Shown piece by piece: positions 9,953 to 17,397 of a stretch of 64,000 nucleotides of DNA (positions are counted from its first letter, which is position 1; every line of letters begins with the position of its first letter). The stretch spans positions 193,985 through 257,984 of the forward strand of contig NZ_BMUC01000004.1 of NCBI RefSeq assembly GCF_014649995.1, in the 5' to 3' direction. The notes beneath the pieces were generated by a model that was not told where the DNA came from, did no database searches, and saw only the letters and a program-made list of their open reading frames with translations. The stretch is from Streptomyces griseoflavus (lineage in GTDB: Bacteria; Actinomycetota; Actinomycetes; Streptomycetales; Streptomycetaceae). The position numbers were made by a program, and so were the translations under genes.

Positions 9953-9969
9953 GATGTGGTTGCTCCCCC

Positions 9970-10650
9970 TCAGCCCCGGACCCGGAGACGGTCGGTGCTG
10001 TCCTCACTGGGCTGGACGACGACGATGCCCTGACCGGAGAAGGCCATCTGGTAGGCCTCGCCGCTGCCGCGGCCGATCAGCGACTGGGCGCGGAAGCTGC
10101 GCTTGCCCTTCACCTTGAGGTTCGGGGACCAGGCGACCAGGGCGTCCGGGTCGACGTACGTCTCGTCGTCGCCGCCACCGCAGTCGACGACGATCGGCTT
10201 GCCGCGCGAGGTCAGCGCGACCCAGCCCTGCCCGGAGATCCTGGTGTTCCACAGCCCCTGTCCGGCGAACTTCGCCAGGCCCTTGACCCGCTCCACACCC
10301 CAGGTGAGGTGGGCGTCGAAGGCGAGCAGGTTGGTGGCGTTCACGGAGATGCCGTCGCCGTTGAGGTTGATCACGACGACGTTGGCGCCGTAGTCGGCGA
10401 GGTACAGCAGGCCGTCGCCGGAGCACTTCATCAGGGGCGCGCCCTCGCCGGTCATCCAGTCCTTGGCGATCTGGCGCACGGCCGGCGGGTTCGGCTCGTA
10501 CTGGACGAATCCTTCGTAGGCGACCATCGAGCCCACGCGTGCGAGGAGGTCGTTGCCGGTCTGCATGGCGACCTTCAGCATGTGGTTGCCGTGGTTCTCC
10601 ATGCGGGCGGTGACGGGTGCGGGGGCGAAGCCCGCGAGTGGCTGGTTCAT
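9970..10650 (-). CDS. AIM24 family protein (second gene of operon)
   Basis: 226 aa, a paralogue of its two neighbours. The signature blocks are MLKVAMQTGNDLLARVGSMVAYEGFVQYEP, LMKCSGDGLLYLADYGANVVVINLNGDGISVNATNLLAFD and FSGQGIVVVQPSE. The start follows GGGGAG at suitable spacing. No catalytic residues are apparent. Three adjacent AIM24 domains suggest hetero-oligomer formation, which is inference. Confidence 0.85.
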   Translation of the reverse strand: MNQPLAGFAPAPVTARMENHGNHMLKVAMQTGNDLLARVGSMVAYEGFVQYEPNPPAVRQIAKDWMTGEGAPLMKCSGDGLLYLADYGANVVVINLNGDGISVNATNLLAFDAHLTWGVERVKGLAKFAGQGLWNTRISGQGWVALTSRGKPIVVDCGGGDDETYVDPDALVAWSPNLKVKGKRSFRAQSLIGRGSGEAYQMAFSGQGIVVVQPSEDSTDRLRVRG

Positions 10651-10662
10651 GACGGGCTCCCC

Positions 10663-12354
10663 TTAGATCTCGTACGGCTGGACGACGATGAAGTTGCCGG
10701 GTGCGCCCCGGAACTGCAGGTTCACGCTCTCCCCGGTGTCGCCGGGGTAGGAGTTGCGCCGCATCCGCACCTGACTGGAGACGACCACCTGGGAGGCGGC
10801 CGACCAGGCGACCACGGCGTTGCAGTCGGCGAAGGTGGTCGGTGTGACCGGGAGGACCACGGGCGTGCCGTGGGTCTTCACGACGATCGTGCCGGTGCCC
10901 TGGAACTGCATCGTGAACAGGGCGCCGCCGGGGATGCCGTGGCCCTCGATGCGGCGGACCTCGTACTGGAGACCCTCGTCGAAGGCGAGGACGTTCTCCG
11001 CGGAGACGCACACGGCGTCGCCCTGGAGCTCGATGGGGTGCAGCATCGTGGAGTCCTCGGCGAAGAACACCTGACCCTGGCCGGTGCAGCGCATCAGCTG
11101 CATCTCCTGGCCGGTGGCGTTGCCCACGATGCGGCCGGAGAAACCGGCGCCCTTGTAGCTGAAGTCGACCTTGCCCTGGTAGAGCACCATGCTGCCCTGC
11201 CGGGCCAGCACGGGCTGCCCGCCGATGCCGAGGTCCGCGCGGACGAGCTTCTTGTTCTGCTGCGTCCACCGCTGCCCGGTGGGCGTCTCCTTGTACTGCT
11301 GGAGCGCGCCGAGCACGCCGGGGCTCTGCGGTGCCGCCTGCGGGGCGCCGTAGGGGGCCTGCTGGTGGGGCACCTGGCCGGGAGGGGGCTGATGTCCGTA
11401 GCCGGGAGGGGGCGTCGGCGCGCCGCCGTAGCCGGGCGGCGGGGGTGCCTGCGGTGCGGGGGGCTGCCCGTAACCCGGGGGCGGCGGGGCGCTCTGGCCG
11501 TACGGCGGCGGCTGCTGGCCGAACGGAGCCGGGGCCGGGGCGGGGGGCGGCACCGTGGAGCCACCGGGCGGGGTGTGCAGGGGCGCGACGATCGTCGGCG
11601 CGGAGTGCACCGGCGGCACGGAGGGCGCGGGGGCCGGCGGCGGGGTGGCGCCCGCAGGCGGCGCGAAGCCCTGGGCGGCGGGCTGGGGGGCCGGTGCCGG
11701 GGGCGGCGGGACGGGCGCGCCCCCGCCGGGAACACCGAACGCGGGAGGCGCGGCGGCCTGGGCAGGCGGTGCGAAACCGGGCGCGGCGGCACCGGCCCCC
11801 GGCTGCTGCGGGGCGGCCGGCTCGTCCTCGGCCACCTCACCGCCGAAGTTCCTCAGCAGCGCGTCGAGCCCGCCGTCGAAGCCCTGTCCGACCGCGGCGA
11901 ACCGCCACACGTCCTTGAAGTAGAAGTCGCCGAGCATCACGGCCCGCTCGGTGGAGAACTCCGAGCCGCCGAAGGGGTACCGGGCCACTTCCTCGCCGCC
12001 CGCGACGATTCGGATGTAACCGGGGCCGACCTGCGACATCTGCCCGGCGCCGTCGATCGTCGCGGTGAAGGACAGCTTCCTGATCTGCTGCGGGATGCGG
12101 TCCAGCGTCACGCGGAAGGACTCGGTGTCGCCCGCCTGGGCGCCCAGGAGCTGAACGGACTCCTCGGGGGACTTCGGCTGGTTGTAGAAGATGAAGTACC
12201 GGTCGTCCGAGAGCCGCTCGTCGGCGTCGAGACCGAAGCAGCTGATGTCGAAGCTCAGCCCCGGACCGGAGATCTGCACGCCCACGTACAGATCCGTGCC
12301 CGCGGTCAGATCACTGATCCTGGCCTTGTGGCCGCGCTGGAATTCCCTGACCAT
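10663..12354 (-). CDS. TerD-AIM24 fusion protein with Pro-rich linker
   Basis: 563 aa. Residues about 1-190 are a TerD-type calcium-binding stress domain (VREFQRGHKARISDLT, DISCFGLDADERLSDDRYFIFYNQPKSPEESVQL, GDFYFKDVWRFAAVGQGFDGGLDALLRNFGGEV). Residues about 195-350 are a low-complexity Pro/Ala/Gly linker with GYGQ and PPPGYG units. The C-terminal part is an AIM24 domain (KLVRADLGIGGQPVLARQGSMVLYQGKVDFSYKGAGFSG). GGGGGAC lies 8 nt before ATG 12354. It heads the three-gene operon. TerD proteins are linked to tellurite and general stress resistance; the linker may allow surface or matrix association. Confidence 0.88.
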   Translation of the reverse strand: MVREFQRGHKARISDLTAGTDLYVGVQISGPGLSFDISCFGLDADERLSDDRYFIFYNQPKSPEESVQLLGAQAGDTESFRVTLDRIPQQIRKLSFTATIDGAGQMSQVGPGYIRIVAGGEEVARYPFGGSEFSTERAVMLGDFYFKDVWRFAAVGQGFDGGLDALLRNFGGEVAEDEPAAPQQPGAGAAAPGFAPPAQAAAPPAFGVPGGGAPVPPPPAPAPQPAAQGFAPPAGATPPPAPAPSVPPVHSAPTIVAPLHTPPGGSTVPPPAPAPAPFGQQPPPYGQSAPPPPGYGQPPAPQAPPPPGYGGAPTPPPGYGHQPPPGQVPHQQAPYGAPQAAPQSPGVLGALQQYKETPTGQRWTQQNKKLVRADLGIGGQPVLARQGSMVLYQGKVDFSYKGAGFSGRIVGNATGQEMQLMRCTGQGQVFFAEDSTMLHPIELQGDAVCVSAENVLAFDEGLQYEVRRIEGHGIPGGALFTMQFQGTGTIVVKTHGTPVVLPVTPTTFADCNAVVAWSAASQVVVSSQVRMRRNSYPGDTGESVNLQFRGAPGNFIVVQPYEI

Positions 12355-12491
12355 ACGTACGACCGTCCCCCATCCCGAATGTGAGTGCGTCGCGCCAGGC
12401 TAACGGCAAACACCGACACCGGATGAAGTCGGTACAGACCCGGTACACAACGCGTACGGGGGCCTACGGCGCGCTCACTCCGGGCGGGCGC

Positions 12492-13088
12492 TCACGTGCC
12501 GCGGGCGCCCGGGAGGTGCGGCAGCCGCTCGGCCGCGACCACGCCCTCGAGATAACCGCGGGCCCGCTCGGTCCTCGGGTACGCCTCCAGCAGCCGCCAG
12601 AACCGGGGGCCGTGTCCGGGTACCAGCAGATGGGCCAGTTCGTGGCAGAGCACGTAGTCGACGACGTACTCGGGCATGCCCTGCAGCCGGTGGGACAGGC
12701 GGATGCTGCCCTCGGAGGGGGTGCACGAGCCCCAGCGGGTGTTCTGGTTGGTCACCCAGCGCACGGAGGCGGGCCTGGCCCGTCCGTCGAAGTACTGGTC
12801 CGACAGCCGCCGGGCGCGCTCGGCCAGATCCGAGTCGTCGAGCGTGCGCCGGCTCTCCTGGGCGGCCAGCTTGTCGAGCATGACGTTCACCCAGCGCTGC
12901 TCCTCCGCCTCGGACATCCGGGCGGGGATGAGCACGACGGTGCGATCGCCCTCGCGGTACGCGGAGACCGTCCTGCGTCGACGGGCGCTCCTGCGGACCT
13001 CGATCGCGCTCGCCCTGGAGCCGTTCGTCGGCTGGCTCGTCGTGCTGCGCTGTGACGTTCCGGCGCTGTGCAGTGGGTCGGCGGGCAC
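12492..13088 (-). CDS. YgjP-like (SprT/M48-type) metal-dependent hydrolase
   Basis: 198 aa. The zinc motif is VVDYVLCHELAHLLVPGHGPRFWRLLEAYPR: HELAH plus a downstream His as third ligand, typical of YgjP/DUF45 (WLG motif peptidase-like) proteins. A second family hallmark is RWGSCTPSEGSIRLSHRLQGMP, equivalent to the WGSC...L.NW.L block. The N terminus is Arg/Ser-rich and probably disordered. It is divergent from the ThiF-like gene across a 214-bp region containing a DnaA-box sequence. Substrate unknown. Confidence 0.88.
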   Translation of the reverse strand: MPADPLHSAGTSQRSTTSQPTNGSRASAIEVRRSARRRRTVSAYREGDRTVVLIPARMSEAEEQRWVNVMLDKLAAQESRRTLDDSDLAERARRLSDQYFDGRARPASVRWVTNQNTRWGSCTPSEGSIRLSHRLQGMPEYVVDYVLCHELAHLLVPGHGPRFWRLLEAYPRTERARGYLEGVVAAERLPHLPGARGT

Positions 13089-13190
13089 GCCCCGACGTTA
13101 CCCGCTGCACACGGGGAAGTCTTGACTCCGGGACGCTTCCGTGGCGATCCCCTCACCGGGCGCCGGATTTGTACGATGAAATGCGGTGCC

Positions 13191-13199
13191 TGTGGACAA
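13191..13199 (-). promoter_or_regulatory. DnaA box
   Basis: On the minus strand the sequence reads TTGTCCACA, the preferred Streptomyces DnaA box. It sits in the divergent intergenic region 14 bp downstream of a TACGAT -10-like hexamer (13172-13177). A single box is not an origin; it could titrate DnaA or regulate either flanking gene. Confidence 0.5.
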
Positions 13200-13302
13200 C
13201 TTTCGGCGCCCTCCGGCACGTCCCGGCATGCTGTGACGCGTGGCCGGACCACGGACGGACCCGGCCACCCACGGATCGAAGCCGGACGTACGGGGGCCTG
13301 TC

Positions 13303-14550
13303 ATGCATCCGATGGTGAAACCCGCGCTCAGGCGCGGCTGGCGCGACCTCAACACCGTGCAGTTCGGGATGACACCGGCGCACGCCCTGACGGTGGGCCC
13401 GGTGGACACGGCCACGGGCAGCTTCCTCGACCTGCTCGACGGCACCCGCGGTCTGGAGCTCCTGCGCGAGGAGGCGCGGCGCATAGACCTGCCCGAGGGT
13501 CATACCGACCGGCTGGTGCGGCGGCTGTCCCGGGCCGGGCTGCTGGACGACTCCCGGGGCGGCGGACCGGCCGGCGAGGCCCTGCGCGGCAAGCCGGAGG
13601 TGATCGAGCGGCTCCGACCGGACCTGGCCTCCCTCAGCCTGACCACCTCCGAGCCCGGCGATCCGCTCCGCCGGATGGCGGCGCGTCGCGGCATGCGGGT
13701 GCAGGTGAGGGGCGCGGGCCGGGTGGGCGCGGCGGTCGCTGCGCTGCTGTCGGGGGCCGGGGTGGGTGAGGTGCTGGTGCGTGACGTGGGCCGGGTCGAG
13801 CCGTGGGACGTCTCGCCGGGCGGGCTGCCCCCCGAGTCCGTCGGCGAGCGCCGGGAGGAGGCGGCCCGCCGGGCGGTGCGGCGGGCGGCACCGGACCGGC
13901 CGCCGCGCCGGACCGCCCGGTCACCCCTCGAGGAGGGCGACCCGGGTTACTCCCTGGTGGTCCTCGCCCCGCGGGACGACGTCGCCGTGCACGCGCCCGA
14001 CCCGGCGGCCGCCCAGACCCTCCTCGACTCCGGCACGCCCCATCTCTACGCCGGGGTGGTGGAGGCGACCGGTGTCGCCGGTCCGCTGGTGCTGCCCGGT
14101 GAGACGAGCTGCGCCGGCTGCCTGCAGCAGGACCGCGTCGACCGGGACCCGACGTGGCCCCGGCTGGTCGCCCAGTGGCGCTCCGGCCACCGGCGCCGGA
14201 CCGGCGCCTGTGATGTGACACTCGCCACGACGGTGGCGGGGCTGGCGGCCGCCCACGCGCTCGCCTTCCTGGACGGCCGGGTCCCCTCCACGGCCGGCGC
14301 CCGCTGGGAGGTGTCCCTGCCCGGCCTGCACTGGCACGCCCGGTCGGTGTGGCCCCACGCCGCCTGCCCCTGCGGAGCGGCCGGAAGGGGTCCGCGGGAG
14401 GAGACGAGCGGCCCGGACGAAGGTAAGCGAGAACACACCACCGGCGGCGGGGGGTCCCGCGCGACAATGGCCGTGCAAGGGCCGCCGGACCAGTGTCGCC
14501 GTCAGGCGGACGCGGAGCGGCCGGCAGGTACTTGGAGGGCGCATGTCTGA
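13303..14550 (+). CDS. ThiF/E1-like adenylyltransferase-fold protein
   Basis: 415 aa from ATG 13303 (another ATG is 9 nt later). Residues about 1-110 are helical. A Rossmann segment follows, VRGAGRVGAAVAALLSGAGVGEVLVRDVGRVEPWDVSPGGL, as in E1/ThiF folds. Zinc-ligand-like pairs SCAGCL and CPCG are placed as in ThiF family members. The adenylation Arg/Asp motif (DxxxxxNxxRQ) is not recognisable, so it may not activate a carboxylate. The last 50 residues are low complexity. The end overlaps the ABC1 kinase start by 8 nt, so the two are coupled. No ubiquitin-like or RiPP precursor is seen nearby. Confidence 0.75.
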   Translation: MHPMVKPALRRGWRDLNTVQFGMTPAHALTVGPVDTATGSFLDLLDGTRGLELLREEARRIDLPEGHTDRLVRRLSRAGLLDDSRGGGPAGEALRGKPEVIERLRPDLASLSLTTSEPGDPLRRMAARRGMRVQVRGAGRVGAAVAALLSGAGVGEVLVRDVGRVEPWDVSPGGLPPESVGERREEAARRAVRRAAPDRPPRRTARSPLEEGDPGYSLVVLAPRDDVAVHAPDPAAAQTLLDSGTPHLYAGVVEATGVAGPLVLPGETSCAGCLQQDRVDRDPTWPRLVAQWRSGHRRRTGACDVTLATTVAGLAAAHALAFLDGRVPSTAGARWEVSLPGLHWHARSVWPHAACPCGAAGRGPREETSGPDEGKREHTTGGGGSRATMAVQGPPDQCRRQADAERPAGTWRAHV

Positions 14551-15910
14551 TCTTCCCCGGAAGGCGGTCACCCGGACCGCGAAGCTGGCCGCGCTCCCGC
14601 TCGGCTTCGCCGGGCGGGCGACCTGGGGTCTCGGCAAGCGGATCGTGGGCGAGTCCGCGGAGATCGTCGGCCGCGAGCTCCAGCAGCGCACCGCCGAGCA
14701 GCTGTTCAAGGTGCTCGGCGAGCTCAAGGGCGGAGCGATGAAGTTCGGCCAGGCCCTGTCGGTCTTCGAGTCGGCCCTGCCGGAGGAGGTCGCCGGCCCC
14801 TACCGCGCGGCACTGACGAAGCTCCAGGAAGCGGCCCCGCCGATGCCGACCGGCACCGTTCACCGGGTGCTCGGGGAGCGGCTCGGCGAGGACTGGCAGG
14901 AGCTGTTCCTGGAGTTCCAGGACAAGCCGGCCGCGGCCGCGTCGATCGGCCAGGTGCACCGGGCGGTGTGGCACGACGGCCGCGAGGTGGCGGTCAAGGT
15001 GCAGTACCCGGGCGCCGGCGAGGCCCTGCTGTCGGACCTGAACCAGCTGAGCCGCTTCGCCCGTCTGCTGGGTCCGCTCATTCCCGGCATGGACGTCAAG
15101 CCGCTGATCACCGAGCTCAAGGACCGTGTGTCGGAGGAGCTGGACTACGGCCTGGAGGCCCAGGCCCAGCGGGCCCACGCCGAGGAGTTCGCCGGCGACC
15201 CCGATGTCGTCGTGCCGGACGTGGTCCACCAGTGCGAGCAGGTCCTGATCACCGAGTGGATGGACGGCATCCCGCTGTCGGAGATCATCTCCGACGGCAC
15301 CGCGGCGCAGCGCGACCGGGCCGGCCAGCTCCTGGCCCGTTTCCTGTTCTCCGGCCCCGCCCGCACCCGCCTGCTGCACGCGGACCCGCATCCGGGCAAC
15401 TTCCGTCTGCTGCCCGGAGGGCCGGACGGGGAGGACGACTGGCGCCTGGGCGTACTGGACTTCGGCACCGTCGACCGGCTCCCCGGCGGACTGCCCTCCC
15501 CCATCGGCGAGGCGCTGCGCATGACGCTGGACGGCGAGGCGGAAGCGGTCTACGAGATGCTCTGCGCGGAGGGCTTCGTCAGGGAGTCGATCGAGCTGGA
15601 CCCCGACGCGGTCCTCGACTACCTGCTGCCGATCATCGAACCGGCCCGGGCCGACGAGTTCACCTTCACCCGCGGCTGGATGCGCAGCCAGGCCGCCCGG
15701 ATAGCCGACCCCCGCTCCCCCGCCTACCAGCTGGCCAAGCAGCTCAACCTGCCCCCGGCCTACCTGCTGATCCACCGGGTGACGCTGAGCACGATCGGTG
15801 TGCTCTGCCAGCTCGGAGCGACGGTGCGGCTGCGGGACGAGCTGGAGGAATGGCTGCCGATGTTCGTCCCCGAGGAGCCCGAGGAGGAGGCACCGGCCGC
15901 GGAGGCGTGA
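14543..15910 (+). CDS. AarF/UbiB-type ABC1 atypical kinase
   Basis: 455 aa. ABC1 hallmarks are in order: KGGAMKFGQALS (KxGQ), AAASIGQVHRAVWHDGREVAVKVQYPGA with the ATP-binding Lys, ITEWMDGIPLSEI, LHADPHPGNFRLL (catalytic loop) and LDFGTVDRLP (metal-binding). The kinase residues are therefore intact. The substrate is unknown; homologues act in quinone or lipid metabolism. The mycobacterial equivalent Rv3197 lies next to whiB7 as here. GGAGGG precedes ATG 14543 and is inside the tail of the ThiF-like gene. Confidence 0.92.
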   Translation: MSDLPRKAVTRTAKLAALPLGFAGRATWGLGKRIVGESAEIVGRELQQRTAEQLFKVLGELKGGAMKFGQALSVFESALPEEVAGPYRAALTKLQEAAPPMPTGTVHRVLGERLGEDWQELFLEFQDKPAAAASIGQVHRAVWHDGREVAVKVQYPGAGEALLSDLNQLSRFARLLGPLIPGMDVKPLITELKDRVSEELDYGLEAQAQRAHAEEFAGDPDVVVPDVVHQCEQVLITEWMDGIPLSEIISDGTAAQRDRAGQLLARFLFSGPARTRLLHADPHPGNFRLLPGGPDGEDDWRLGVLDFGTVDRLPGGLPSPIGEALRMTLDGEAEAVYEMLCAEGFVRESIELDPDAVLDYLLPIIEPARADEFTFTRGWMRSQAARIADPRSPAYQLAKQLNLPPAYLLIHRVTLSTIGVLCQLGATVRLRDELEEWLPMFVPEEPEEEAPAAEA

Positions 15911-15963
15911 CCGGCGCGGGGGACGGCGCCGTCGTGCACGGCGTGCACGGCTCAACGCACCGC

Positions 15964-16027
15964 GGGGGCCGGTCCGTCGACACGGGCCGGCCCCCGGCGG
16001 AAGAGCCGGGCCCCCTCGCGGGGGGCC
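15964..16027. terminator. Tandem hairpins between convergent genes
   Basis: Two strong stem-loops: GGGGGCCGG (15964-15972) with CCGGCCCCC (15987-15995), and GGCCCCC (16009-16015) with GGGGGCC (16021-16027). They separate the ABC1 kinase gene from the convergent wblC-coupled gene. Confidence 0.65.
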
Positions 16028-16061
16028 GCCGCTTCTTGTGAGGCGGTTGCTGGTGGATCGG

Positions 16062-16385
16062 TTACTGCATGACCGCCATCGCGAGCGCGCGGCGGGCGCG
16101 CCGGGAGGCGCGCTCCGCCCGGCGCTGCATCCGGCGCGCGGTCACCAGGCGCACGGCCTGGCGCTCCCGTTGCGCCTCGTGCAGTCGCTCGTGCATTCGC
16201 GCACGGGCCATGGCTTCTGGGATGAGTTGCATCTCTCGGGTCCTGTTCTGGCGCGAGTCGTTCGCACCACTGGTGGTGAAGTCTTCGGTCGCGGAGCCTG
16301 CGGGCTCGTGGGCGGACGGCATCATCGGGGCCTGCTTCTGGGGGTCGTGCGTGAGGGGGCGGTCGATCGTTCCCGGGGTGTTCAT
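16062..16385 (-). CDS. Arg-rich small protein translationally coupled to wblC
   Basis: 107 aa. The ATG (16383-16385) overlaps the wblC TGA as ATGA. The N-terminal half is hydrophilic and probably disordered (NTPGTIDRPLTHDPQKQAP). The C-terminal 55 residues are a highly basic predicted helix (MHERLHEAQRERQAVRL, RRMQRRAERASRRARRALA) with about 19 Arg and 7 Ala, suggesting nucleic-acid or ribosome binding. Being coupled to wblC it should be induced by translation-targeting antibiotics. I do not know a function. Confidence 0.75.
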   Translation of the reverse strand: MNTPGTIDRPLTHDPQKQAPMMPSAHEPAGSATEDFTTSGANDSRQNRTREMQLIPEAMARARMHERLHEAQRERQAVRLVTARRMQRRAERASRRARRALAMAVMQ

Positions 16386-16750
16386 GCTGTGACCGGGTTC
16401 TTGCGCGGGCGGCCACGCGGCCGCTTCCGGGCGACGACAACTCCCTGGACGAACAGCTCGCCACCCCAGACGCCCCAGGGCTCGCGCCGCTCCTTGGCGC
16501 CGGCGAGGCAGGCCTCGACCAGCGGGCAGGTGCGGCACAGGGACTTGGCGTACTCGACGTCCGCGGGCGACTCGGCGAAGAAGACCTCCGGGTCGTAGGA
16601 GCGGCACGGGACGGGTACGCCCAGGTTCTCGATGGCGTCGTCGAGCGCGGTGAGCGCGGTGAGCGGAGTCAAGGTCGGGTCCTCCGTGGAGCCGTACTTG
16701 GGGATCGTGTCGGAAGGCGGTACGGACGGGGCGTGCGCTTCGAGTTGCAC
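16382..16750 (-). CDS. wblC: WhiB-family transcription factor WblC (WhiB7 orthologue)
   Basis: 122 aa. Four iron-sulfur Cys are at 49, 72, 75 and 81 (PCRSYDPEVFF ... CRTCPLVEAC), followed by GVWGGE (93-98) and a C-terminal AT-hook RPRGRPRK (110-117). The AT-hook is the feature that separates WhiB7/WblC from other Wbl proteins. It binds the principal sigma factor and activates intrinsic resistance genes when translation is inhibited. The GTG start at 16750 has GAGGA 9-10 nt upstream. It is flanked by uvrD2 and the ABC1 gene, as in mycobacteria. Regulation is read from the upstream leader (separate entries). Confidence 0.96.
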   Translation of the reverse strand: MQLEAHAPSVPPSDTIPKYGSTEDPTLTPLTALTALDDAIENLGVPVPCRSYDPEVFFAESPADVEYAKSLCRTCPLVEACLAGAKERREPWGVWGGELFVQGVVVARKRPRGRPRKNPVTA

Positions 16751-16864
16751 GGTTCGTCTTCCTCGTCTGGTCGTTTCCGGCCGGTCGGCCGGGTGGCGGC
16801 TTGGTACCGGGTTCTTTTCTTGTCCCGAGGCGCTTCGCCCTGCTCCCCGTTCGGGGCAAACAGA

Positions 16865-16899
16865 AGGGCCGCGGATCCCGGTTGGGGTTCCGCGGCCCT
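16865..16899 (-). terminator. Intrinsic terminator/attenuator in the wblC leader
   Basis: Reading the minus strand, AGGGCCGCGGA and TCCGCGGCCCT form a perfect 11-bp stem, extended inside by three G-C pairs after a mismatch, and are followed by TCTGTTTGCC. It lies between the 104-codon leader ORF and the wblC start, about 115 nt before the GTG, so it should stop most transcripts unless antitermination occurs. This layout matches the ribosome-mediated attenuation described for whiB7/wblC. Confidence 0.8.
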
Positions 16900-16920
16900 G
16901 AAGGCGCCGGCCTGATCGAA

Positions 16921-17235
16921 TCAGGCTGGATCACTCCAGGGTTCTGGCCCACGGAAGGCCCACATCAGGTGGTGCTGCGTCGTCTGCTTCCGGAATCCGG
17001 CACCGGTCGCCGCAAAGGCATAGGCCTGCGCCTGTGCCACTACTGCTTCCGGTGCCTCGGTCGGTCGCTCATCGCGCTCACGGACGGCGAAGGCCGCGGG
17101 AGCGGGAGAGGACACCAGGCGAGCGGCACGCATGCCGGACAGACCGGTGCCCTGGTTCGAGGCGCCGAGAATGCACAGGGAGACAGCCGAGCGATCGGTC
17201 AGTTTGACGATGGAGCTGGTGTTGATGCTGATCAC
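16921..17235 (-). CDS. Leader ORF upstream of wblC (candidate uORF)
   Basis: 104 codons from a GTG with a strong GGAGG at 8 nt. The product starts MISINTSSIVKLTDRSAVSLCILGASNQG and ends in WAFRGPEPWSDPA. No known domain. It lies between the AT-rich promoter and the terminator, and its TGA is 22 nt before the terminator stem. A small hairpin, GCCTGAT-TCG-ATCAGGC on the minus strand, overlaps the stop codon. Ribosome stalling or failed termination here could shift leader folding. It could also be a genuine small protein; a shorter uORF within it cannot be excluded. Confidence 0.6.
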   Translation of the reverse strand: MISINTSSIVKLTDRSAVSLCILGASNQGTGLSGMRAARLVSSPAPAAFAVRERDERPTEAPEAVVAQAQAYAFAATGAGFRKQTTQHHLMWAFRGPEPWSDPA

Positions 17236-17262
17236 TGGACTCGCCTCCTCTCGGCGTCTCAG

Positions 17263-17281
17263 GGACTGGACGAACCAGTCC
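17263..17281 (-). promoter_or_regulatory. 5' hairpin in wblC leader
   Basis: A perfect 7-bp stem (GGACTGG / CCAGTCC) with a 5-nt loop, located about 55-75 nt after the inferred transcription start and before the leader ORF ribosome site. Probable leader structure. Confidence 0.45.
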
Positions 17282-17344
17282 GCGGATATGCAAGTAGAAC
17301 ACGGGATCAGGGCCTTGGAGAAGGCCGCCGTCCCCGTGCCTAAG

Positions 17345-17382
17345 AACCTATGGGGCTCGCTGGGGCATGCGCAAACTATTTT
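17345..17382 (-). promoter_or_regulatory. WblC-type autoregulated promoter
   Basis: On the minus strand: AAAATA (17377-17382), 2 nt, -35 TTGCGC (17369-17374), 18-bp spacer, -10 TAGGTT (17345-17350). The A/T-rich block abutting the -35 is the DNA signature bound by the WhiB7/WblC AT-hook, and stands out in this GC-rich sequence. The predicted start near 17338 gives a leader of about 590 nt. The promoter begins 15 bp from the uvrD2 stop. Confidence 0.65.
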
Positions 17383-17397
17383 CTCGACGAGTTCGCA

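Noticed and set aside
17078-17302. 74-codon GTG frame overlapping the start of the wblC leader ORF
   Set aside because: No ribosome site at proper distance and His/Gln/Arg-rich out-of-frame content. It remains only a weak alternative uORF.
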